Shown: in pieces, positions 7,944-11,983 of the stretch
How the letters are laid out: every line of letters starts with the position of its first letter
How positions within the stretch are numbered: position 1 is the stretch's first letter
From: UBA5976 sp037137575
Lineage (GTDB): Bacteria > Actinomycetota > Actinomycetes > S36-B12 > UBA5976
Length of the DNA: 11,983 nt
Direction of reading: 5' to 3'
NCBI GenBank assembly: GCA_037137575.1
Contig: JBAXKB010000032.1
Span: 1-11,983 of the forward strand
Position numbers and translations under genes: made by a program
The notes under the pieces: generated by a model
Databases searched by the model: none
What the model was told of the DNA's origin: nothing
The model's input: only the letters and a program-made list of their open reading frames with translations

Positions 7944-8330
7944 TTAACTTTGACTAGCTTGCGCGCCGAAGAACTCAGATAAATCGCTGCCAACTCCACT
8001 GGCAAAAATCTGTCCTTCTTCTAGCAGGCTCTGCCAATCTGAATTACCGCTGACTAATTCAAGCCACACCAGTGGGGCCATTTCAACTACAGCTGGTGGG
8101 GTACCTCTTCTGTGGGTAGATCCACCGATCACCTGCACAACGCGATACGGCGGCACCCTTACTTCTACGCTGCGCCCGGGGTGTTGCGTGGCAAAAGCAT
8201 CAAGCGTTTGGCGAACTGCTAGCGCCAAGGCAGAACCGTCTTGGGGACTATCGAGCGCCTGACTAACTAAGTTCGTAAGCTCCTGCGGAATATGCACATT
8301 CATATTGTCCCGCTTTTGCGAGGTAACCAT
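7944..8330 (-). CDS. SCP_3-family (bacterial sterol-carrier-like) protein
   Basis: The 128-residue cytoplasmic protein matches the actinobacterial sterol-carrier-like family (PF17844, as in M. tuberculosis Rv0807). Key parts are PGRSVEVRVPPYRVVQV at about 51-67, the HRRGTPPAVVEM stretch at about 73-84, the VWLELVSG helix start at about 88-95, and the closing IFASGVGSDLSEFF. Ligand and role are not established; the family recurs beside purF in actinobacteria, which hints at but does not prove a link to purine metabolism. Here it is on the minus strand, converging on purL and diverging from purF, unlike the co-directional arrangement in M. tuberculosis. Start is uncertain: ATG 8330 leaves 43 bp to the purF start, while ATG 8303 (119 residues) has GCGGGA upstream and begins closer to the conserved part. 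Confidence 0.86.
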   Translation of the reverse strand: MVTSQKRDNMNVHIPQELTNLVSQALDSPQDGSALALAVRQTLDAFATQHPGRSVEVRVPPYRVVQVIGGSTHRRGTPPAVVEMAPLVWLELVSGNSDWQSLLEEGQIFASGVGSDLSEFFGAQASQS

Positions 8331-8360
8331 ATCAAGTCGGCCGCCAACTCAGTTGCCCGA

Positions 8361-8366
8361 TAGACT
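8361..8366 (+). promoter_or_regulatory. -10 box of purF, giving a leaderless transcript
   Basis: TAGACT fits TANNNT and is followed by seven bases and then GTG at 8374, so transcription would begin at or next to the start codon. No Shine-Dalgarno precedes that GTG. This spacing is characteristic of leaderless actinobacterial mRNAs. A perfect small palindrome (CAACT-C-AGTTG, 8345-8355) lies just upstream and could be an operator. No clear -35 is seen. Confidence 0.55.
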
Positions 8367-8373
8367 GAACTAC

Positions 8374-9891
8374 GTGGCAGGCGACGGCAAACTCGGACAT
8401 GAATTGCTTCCTGGCGAAAAAGGACCTCAAGACGCCTGTGGCGTATTTGGTGTCTGGGCGCCAGGTGAAGAGGTAGCCAAGCTCGCGTTCTATGGCCTCT
8501 ATGCCTTACAACATCGCGGACAAGAATCTGCCGGTATCGCGGTTAGCGATGGACACAACACCACAGTTTTCAAAGACATGGGCTTAGTTTCCCAAGTATT
8601 CACCGAAGCTGCGCTCGAATCCCTGCAGGGCTACTTGGCTATTGGTCACACTCGATACAGCACAACTGGATCAAGTTGTTGGGAAAATGCCCAGCCAACT
8701 TTCAGAGCGACAGCGACTGGGCACCTCTCACTTGCACACAACGGCAACTTAACTAACACTCATGAGCTCGCTGAACGCCTAAAAGTGATTCAATCTGATA
8801 GCTCAGAATTTTTTGCCGATCTTGGTCGCGGAGCAACTAGCGACACCGATATTTTGACCGGGCTACTCGCTGCGCACCCGGACAACACCATGGAAGCAGC
8901 AGCACTCGACGAACTCCCTAAGGTACGTGGCGCATTCAGTTTGGTGTTTATGGATGACCAAACACTTTATGGCGCGCGTGATCCACAAGGTATTCGTCCG
9001 CTCGTTCTTGGTCGATTAGAGCGTGGTTGGGTAATTGCTTCTGAAACAGCGGCACTAGATATTGTTGGAGCTTCGTTCGTTCGTGAGATTGAACCAGGTG
9101 AATTGATCGCAATCGATGAACATGGACTCCGCTCTTCACGTTTCGCACCGGCAGAACCTAAAGGCTGCTTGTTTGAGTATGTTTACTTAGCCCGACCGGA
9201 CACCACAATTGCCGGCAAGCCAGTACATGCAGCGCGCGTTGAAGTTGGCCGACGCCTTGCGTCTAAAGATCCAGTTGAAGCAGACATCGTTATCCCAGTG
9301 CCTGAATCGGGCACACCAGCTGCCGTCGGTTACGCGCAAGCAAGTGGGATACCTTTTGCGCAAGGTTTAGTTAAAAATGCGTATGTCGGACGAACTTTTA
9401 TTCAGCCAAGTCAAACAATTCGCCAACTTGGTATCCGCTTAAAGCTAAACCCATTACGTGAAGTTATTGAAGGTAAGCGCATAGTCGTGGTGGATGATTC
9501 CATCGTTCGTGGTAACACTCAACGCGCGATTGTGAAGATGCTGCGCGAAGCAGGAGCCGCTGAAGTACACGTTCGAATCTCTAGCCCGCCGGTGCAGTGG
9601 CCGTGTTTCTACGGCATCGATTTCGCGAGCAAAGCTGAACTAATTGCCAACGGTTTAACCGTGGATGAAATTCGTCGCTCTATTGGGGCAGATAGTTTGG
9701 CCTATGTTGAACTCGATGAGTTAATCAGTGCAACAGGCATTGCCAGAGATCGCCTGTGTCGCGCTTGTTTTGATGGGGTATACCCGGTGGAATTGCCGCC
9801 AGAGTCGATACTCGGCAAACATTCACTTGAGAGTTTAGAAATTGTCGACGCACAGCTAAGCGCCATTGACGAAGCGGTACGACGCCCGTGA
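8374..9891 (+). CDS. purF: Amidophosphoribosyltransferase
   Basis: PurF starts purine synthesis by making 5-phosphoribosylamine from PRPP and glutamine. From the GTG at 8374 the protein has 505 residues. CGVFG follows a 21-residue leader, so Cys22 would be the N-terminal nucleophile after propeptide removal. The Ntn-type glutaminase domain shows LQHRGQESAGIAV, IGHTRYSTTG and HNGNL. The phosphoribosyltransferase domain carries the PRPP loop VVVDDSIVRGNT at about 371-382. Cysteines at about 265 (GCLFEY), 411 (PCFYGID), 462 and 465 (LCRAC) match the four ligands of the [4Fe-4S] cluster in Bacillus-type PurF, so an oxygen-sensitive cluster enzyme is expected. The reading frame stays open upstream to an ATG at 8305, but that start would place the promoter inside the gene. 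Its TGA overlaps the purM GTG by 4 nt. Confidence 0.97.
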   Translation: MAGDGKLGHELLPGEKGPQDACGVFGVWAPGEEVAKLAFYGLYALQHRGQESAGIAVSDGHNTTVFKDMGLVSQVFTEAALESLQGYLAIGHTRYSTTGSSCWENAQPTFRATATGHLSLAHNGNLTNTHELAERLKVIQSDSSEFFADLGRGATSDTDILTGLLAAHPDNTMEAAALDELPKVRGAFSLVFMDDQTLYGARDPQGIRPLVLGRLERGWVIASETAALDIVGASFVREIEPGELIAIDEHGLRSSRFAPAEPKGCLFEYVYLARPDTTIAGKPVHAARVEVGRRLASKDPVEADIVIPVPESGTPAAVGYAQASGIPFAQGLVKNAYVGRTFIQPSQTIRQLGIRLKLNPLREVIEGKRIVVVDDSIVRGNTQRAIVKMLREAGAAEVHVRISSPPVQWPCFYGIDFASKAELIANGLTVDEIRRSIGADSLAYVELDELISATGIARDRLCRACFDGVYPVELPPESILGKHSLESLEIVDAQLSAIDEAVRRP

Positions 9892-10982
9892 CCGAGCCAT
9901 TGTCTTACGCCAGTGCCGGTGTAGATGTTGAAGCAGGAGAGCGCGCAGTTGAATTAATGCGCGCTGCCATCGGCAAAACACAGCGCCCAGAAGTATTCGG
10001 TGATTTTGGTGGCTTTGCTGGCCTGTTTGACATCACGGCAATGAAAACTATGACCCAACCGTTGTTGGCAACTTCAACCGATGGTGTTGGCACAAAAATC
10101 GATGTGGCACAGCGCATGGGCATCCACGACACTATCGGCATCGACTTAGTGGCCATGGTGGTAGATGATCTTGTTGTTTGTGGCGCTGAACCGCTGTTTA
10201 TGACTGACTACATCGCCGTGGGTAAAGTACACCCGCAGCGAGTAGCAGCAATAGTTACCGGCATCGCTAAGGGCTGCGCTCTTGCCGGCTGCGCATTAGT
10301 TGGTGGCGAAACAGCTGAACACCCCGGTTTATTAGATGAGCACGAATACGACATCGCCGGAGCGGGCACTGGGGTAGTCGATGCGCCAAAACTATTAGGC
10401 GCACAGAAAGTAGTTGCAGGAGATGTTGCAATTGCAATCGGCTCTAGTGGTCTGCATTCAAACGGATACTCACTCGCCCGACACATTGCCTTCAACATCG
10501 CCAAACTTGATGTACACGACACCGTTGCCGAGTTTGGCCGCACACTTGGCGAAGAACTATTGGAGCCAACCCGCATCTACAGTAAAGACTTGCTTGCCCT
10601 AATTAACGCAGTAGATGTCCACTCAATCAGTCACATCACTGGCGGCGGCATCGCAGCCAATGTTGCCCGAGTAATGCCAGGTCACTTGGCACTGGAGCTA
10701 GATCGCAGCACTTGGAATCCGCTACCGATTTTTCAATTCATGCAACAACGAGGAAACTTGGCGCAGCTTGAAGCTGAAAAAACTTTCAACATGGGTATTG
10801 GAATGTTGGCATTTGTTTCACCTACAGATGCTGATCGAGCAATCGCGCTATTGCAAGCTCGCGGCCTAACTGCATGGAGTGTTGGCGCAGCCCGCGAACG
10901 CTTAACAACGGATATTTCAGATGCGCCAGCTAAAGGCGGCAATGGTGGAGTAGTGCAACTAGTTGGAAATTACCAAAACTAG
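9888..10982 (+). CDS. purM: Phosphoribosylformylglycinamidine cyclo-ligase (AIR synthetase)
   Basis: PurM closes FGAM to aminoimidazole ribonucleotide with ATP, the step right after the PurSQL enzyme. The 364 residues are close to the family length. Motifs are YASAGVDVEAGERAVELM at about 7-24, the ATP-binding STDGVGTK at 63-70, IDLVAMVVDDLVVCGAEPLF at about 85-104, GGETAEHPG at 139-147, GLHSNGYSLAR at 188-198 and ISHITGGGIAANVARV at about 247-262. Translation starts at a GTG overlapping the purF stop (GTGA), indicating coupling with purF. Its TAG stop overlaps the TAG stop of the convergent DUF3073 gene. Confidence 0.98.
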   Translation: MTEPLSYASAGVDVEAGERAVELMRAAIGKTQRPEVFGDFGGFAGLFDITAMKTMTQPLLATSTDGVGTKIDVAQRMGIHDTIGIDLVAMVVDDLVVCGAEPLFMTDYIAVGKVHPQRVAAIVTGIAKGCALAGCALVGGETAEHPGLLDEHEYDIAGAGTGVVDAPKLLGAQKVVAGDVAIAIGSSGLHSNGYSLARHIAFNIAKLDVHDTVAEFGRTLGEELLEPTRIYSKDLLALINAVDVHSISHITGGGIAANVARVMPGHLALELDRSTWNPLPIFQFMQQRGNLAQLEAEKTFNMGIGMLAFVSPTDADRAIALLQARGLTAWSVGAARERLTTDISDAPAKGGNGGVVQLVGNYQN

Positions 10983-11230
10983 TCTTTGTCTGAATCCTGC
11001 TCGGTAACAGACTCAGCAGAGTCTTCGTCAGAATCATCATCATAATATTTTGCATAAGGGTCATCAACTAAGTCCTCTGGTTCAACAGAAGAGTTAACAT
11101 CACCAACTGGGATAAACCCAGAGCCACTCGAGAGCTCAGCCTGCAAAGCACTGAGGTCAGTGTTAGGTGTGTTGTATTTCAAATCGCGAGCAACTTTTGT
11201 CTGCTTCGCCTTGGCTCGGCCGCGCCCCAT
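10979..11230 (-). CDS. DUF3073 family protein
   Basis: The 83-residue protein of unknown function belongs to a small actinobacterial family recognised by its start, MGRGRAKAKQTKVARDLKYN. The first 20 residues are strongly basic; from about residue 50 the chain becomes very acidic (EPEDLVDDPYAKYYDDDSDED), so it is a charge-polar, probably partly disordered protein. No signal peptide or membrane segment is visible. The ATG at 11230 has a good Shine-Dalgarno (AAGGGGG on the minus strand, about 8 nt upstream). The family is also found convergent with purM in M. tuberculosis (Rv0810c), so the position is conserved. Function should not be inferred beyond that. Confidence 0.92.
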   Translation of the reverse strand: MGRGRAKAKQTKVARDLKYNTPNTDLSALQAELSSGSGFIPVGDVNSSVEPEDLVDDPYAKYYDDDSDEDSAESVTEQDSDKD

Positions 11231-11309
11231 GGCTCAGCCCCCTTTTTCACCGTGAGAACTACCTGATTAACCAACAAACTCAAGTTCACCCAAAGTTTGC
11301 TGTGCCTTA

Positions 11310-11339
11310 ATTCTAACCGACACCCTGACATAGGGGTAA
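11310..11339 (-). promoter_or_regulatory. Putative promoter of the DUF3073 gene
   Basis: On the minus strand TTACCC (11334-11339) is followed after 18 bases by TAGAAT (11310-11315), a good TANNNT -10. This predicts an untranslated leader of roughly 70 bases. The -35 match is weak, so only the -10 is well supported. Confidence 0.4.
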
Positions 11340-11376
11340 CTGTGGGTCAAGCCCAGCAGCAAGGCCAACCCCGCTT

Positions 11377-11406
11377 TTGCTCAAATACCGCTAGTTCGCG
11401 TATGAT
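11377..11406 (+). promoter_or_regulatory. Promoter of the tRNA Glu-Asp-Phe operon
   Basis: TTGCTC (11377-11382) and TATGAT (11401-11406) are separated by 18 bases, a good sigma-70-type promoter. The predicted transcription start near 11413 lies just before a hairpin (11415-11436) that fills the leader to tRNA-Glu. Confidence 0.65.
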
Positions 11407-11414
11407 TTCAATTC

Positions 11415-11436
11415 GTGCCAGTTGCAAAACCGGCAC
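11415..11436 (+). other. Leader hairpin before tRNA-Glu
   Basis: GTGCC pairs with GGCAC, and after one A/C mismatch GTT pairs with AAC around a short loop. It begins at about the predicted transcript start and ends four bases before tRNA-Glu. It could protect the 5' end or guide tRNA processing. Confidence 0.45.
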
Positions 11437-11440
11437 CCTA

Positions 11441-11513
11441 GCCCCCATCGTCTAGTGGCCTAGGACGCTGCCCTTTCACGGCGGTAACACGGGTTCGAAT
11501 CCCGTTGGGGGTA
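11441..11513 (+). tRNA. tRNA-Glu (anticodon UUC)
   Basis: A full 73-nt cloverleaf. The acceptor GCCCCCA pairs with TGGGGGT, with a G-T first pair usual for this tRNA. The anticodon stem CTGCC/GGCGG encloses CTTTCAC, giving anticodon TTC. The T-arm is ACGGG-TTCGAAT-CCCGT and the discriminator is A. CCA is not encoded. It is the first tRNA of a three-tRNA operon. Confidence 0.97.
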
Positions 11514-11524
11514 CGCAAGTCCCA

Positions 11525-11545
11525 GTGAATGGCACCACCATTCAC
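11525..11545 (+). repeat. 8-bp hairpin in the Glu-Asp spacer
   Basis: GTGAATGG and CCATTCAC pair perfectly around a 5-nt loop CACCA. No T-run follows, so it is unlikely to be a terminator. Its position between two tRNAs suggests a processing or stability element. Confidence 0.6.
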
Positions 11546-11556
11546 GAGGCCTTGAA

Positions 11557-11579
11557 GTATCTGTCAGAATGGCAGATAC
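11557..11579 (+). repeat. 7-bp hairpin directly before tRNA-Asp
   Basis: GTATCTG and CAGATAC pair perfectly around nine bases, ending four bases before tRNA-Asp. It is the second hairpin in this spacer, again without a T-run. Confidence 0.55.
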
Positions 11580-11583
11580 CAAA

Positions 11584-11657
11584 GGCCCCGTAGCGCAGTT
11601 GGTTAGCGCGTCGCCCTGTCACGGCGAAGGTCGCGGGTTCGAGTCCCGTCGGGGTCG
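11584..11657 (+). tRNA. tRNA-Asp (anticodon GUC)
   Basis: A full 74-nt cloverleaf. The acceptor GGCCCCG pairs with CGGGGTC, and the anticodon stem CGCC/GGCG encloses CTGTCAC, giving anticodon GTC. The T-arm is GCGGG-TTCGAGT-CCCGT and the discriminator G is as expected for Asp. CCA is not encoded. Confidence 0.97.
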
Positions 11658-11660
11658 CTT

Positions 11661-11680
11661 GGTATCACCTCGGTGATACC
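11661..11680 (+). repeat. 8-bp hairpin in the Asp-Phe spacer
   Basis: GGTATCAC and GTGATACC pair perfectly around the tetraloop CTCG, filling nearly the whole 27-base spacer. There is no T-run. It shares its GGTATC/GATACC ends with the hairpin before tRNA-Asp. Confidence 0.6.
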
Positions 11681-11684
11681 GGTA

Positions 11685-11758
11685 GGCCAGGTAGCTCAGT
11701 TGGTACGAGCGTCCGACTGAAAATCGGAAGGTCGACGGTTCGATCCCGTCCCTGGCCA
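11685..11758 (+). tRNA. tRNA-Phe (anticodon GAA)
   Basis: A full 74-nt cloverleaf. The acceptor GGCCAGG pairs with CCTGGCC, and the anticodon stem TCCGA/TCGGA encloses CTGAAAA, giving anticodon GAA. The T-arm is GACGG-TTCGATC-CCGTC and the discriminator is A. CCA is not encoded. Parts of its 3' end (T-loop plus acceptor strand) are copied three more times in the next 170 bases. Confidence 0.97.
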
Positions 11759-11790
11759 CAAGGAAGAGATAGTTTTCGATTGAATCTTAG

Positions 11791-11815
11791 GTTCTCGCCA
11801 TCCAATAACTGATGG
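11791..11815 (+). repeat. 25-bp direct repeat, copy 1
   Basis: The segment starting GTTCTCGCCATCC and ending AACTGATGG recurs without a mismatch at 11959-11983. Its end is part of the left arm of the hairpin at 11806-11832. The offset is 168 bases, almost the same as the 169 between the tRNA-Phe end and its downstream copy, which implies a tandem unit of about 168-169 bp. Confidence 0.9.
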
Positions 11816-11832
11816 GGCAACCCCATCAGTTA
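11806..11832 (+). repeat. 12-bp perfect hairpin downstream of tRNA-Phe
   Basis: TAACTGATGGGG and CCCCATCAGTTA pair perfectly around CAA. The stem is strong enough to stop or protect the tRNA transcript, but only mixed sequence follows rather than a T-run, so a classical terminator is not supported. The left arm belongs to the repeated 25-bp sequence and the right arm abuts an inverted tRNA-Phe copy. Confidence 0.8.
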
Positions 11833-11851
11833 GCCAGGGTGTGGGATCGAA
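11833..11851 (-). repeat. Inverted partial copy of the tRNA-Phe 3' end
   Basis: On the minus strand this reads TTCGATCCC, three bases, CCCTGGC; tRNA-Phe at 11739-11756 has TTCGATCCC, two bases, CCCTGGC. Sixteen of about 18 positions agree, covering T-loop, T-stem and acceptor strand. It faces the real tRNA end across the 12-bp hairpin. Confidence 0.7.
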
Positions 11852-11863
11852 ATCCGTATTTAT

Positions 11864-11888
11864 TTTTCGAATGCATGGCATTCGAAAA
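11864..11888 (+). repeat. 11-bp perfect hairpin
   Basis: TTTTCGAATGC and GCATTCGAAAA pair perfectly around ATG. The right arm runs directly into another tRNA-Phe-like segment, so the TTCGA of the stem coincides with the T-loop-like part of that copy. Confidence 0.75.
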
Positions 11889-11900
11889 TCCCGTCCCTGG
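11881..11900 (+). repeat. Partial direct copy of the tRNA-Phe 3' end, with insertion
   Basis: TTCGA, three extra A, then TCCCGTCCCTGG, compared with TTCGATCCCGTCCCTGG in tRNA-Phe. Apart from the three inserted bases all 17 positions match. It diverges after the GG. Confidence 0.75.
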
Positions 11901-11912
11901 ACGCTTCTGGGC

Positions 11913-11928
11913 TTTCGTCCCTGGCCAC
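11913..11928 (+). repeat. Partial direct copy of the tRNA-Phe acceptor end
   Basis: CGTCCCTGGCCAC (11916-11928) is identical to 11747-11759 at the end of tRNA-Phe, including the discriminator A. The stretch after it (AAGA, AT-rich, GATTG) loosely matches the stretch after the real tRNA, supporting a duplicated unit rather than a chance match. Confidence 0.8.
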
Positions 11929-11958
11929 TTGTAAGAATTTATTTAGGATTGTTTCCTT

Positions 11959-11983
11959 GTTCTCGCCATCCAATAACTGATGG
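11959..11983 (+). repeat. 25-bp direct repeat, copy 2 (cut by window end)
   Basis: This is identical to 11791-11815. The window ends here, so whether the hairpin right arm and further units follow cannot be seen. Confidence 0.9.

Noticed and set aside
7909..7964. GCGCAA/TTGCGC inverted repeat as a bidirectional terminator between purL and the SCP_3 gene
   Set aside because: The 6-bp arms are 43 bases apart and one lies inside the SCP_3 coding region, with no T-run next to either.
8305..8373. N-terminal extension of PurF from the ATG at 8305
   Set aside because: It overlaps the SCP_3 gene start and includes the -10 box; the residues do not resemble PurF, and the GTG at 8374 fits a leaderless start.
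10208..10576. 122-codon minus-strand ORF
   Set aside because: It is an antisense shadow of purM with a low-complexity composition.
11806..11832. Rho-independent terminator of the tRNA operon
   Set aside because: The stem is strong but no T-run follows; the arm also belongs to a repeated sequence, so I list it as a repeat hairpin only.
11800..11835. Integron attC site
   Set aside because: The hairpin has a perfect 12-bp stem with a 3-nt loop and lacks the paired core sites and extrahelical bases of attC; GTTAGCC does not fit the GTTRRRY core.
11696..11881. Minus-strand 61-codon ORF with a tail reading GTGSNRRPSDFQSDARTN
   Set aside because: It is the antisense translation of tRNA-Phe and the repeat field, a well-known type of spurious protein; no ribosome site or family match is visible.
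11791..11983. CRISPR array
   Set aside because: Only two copies of the 25-bp repeat are seen, 168 bp apart, with no regular short spacers.

Overview
The window looks like chromosomal DNA of a high-GC Gram-positive lineage member (Actinobacteria/Actinomycetota) with only moderate GC, possibly a small-genome freshwater type; that last placement is a guess from composition and protein style, not a tree. The support is the gene order purS-purQ-purL, an SCP_3-family gene, purF-purM and a convergent DUF3073 gene (in Mycobacterium tuberculosis, Rv0807 precedes purF-purM and Rv0810c follows them), the DUF3073 protein starting MGRGRAKAKQTKVAR, TANNNT -10 boxes, and an apparently leaderless purF start.

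Layout. (1) 5-77: tRNA-Arg(CCU) on the minus strand. (2) 110-4523: a surface-polysaccharide locus. A two-gene ABC exporter (wzm-like permease and wzt/tagH-like ATPase) is read leftward. From a shared 104-bp spacer, a two-domain protein (glycosyltransferase-like plus polysaccharide pyruvyl transferase) and a GT2-type glycosyltransferase are read rightward. (3) 4524-10982: purine biosynthesis. purS, purQ and purL overlap by 4 nt at each junction and encode the three-part FGAM synthase. A small SCP_3-family gene lies on the opposite strand. purF and purM, also overlapping by 4 nt, encode the first and fifth steps of IMP synthesis. (4) 10979-11230: DUF3073 gene, converging on purM so that both TAG stops share one CTAG. 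(5) 11401-11758: a tRNA operon, Glu(UUC)-Asp(GUC)-Phe(GAA), with a recognisable promoter and hairpins in the leader and both spacers. (6) 11759-11983: no gene, but unusually structured DNA: three extra partial copies of the 3' end of tRNA-Phe (one inverted), two long hairpins, and a 25-bp sequence that recurs 168 bp later and runs off the window end.

How the parts work together: the pur genes convert PRPP to FGAR-derived intermediates and AIR on the way to IMP. The left locus probably assembles a pyruvylated surface glycan and exports it across the membrane. The most unusual part is the tRNA-Phe-derived repeat field at the right edge, which resembles an integration hotspot or a tRNA-derived palindromic repeat. 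No stretch above 300 bases lacks a gene.
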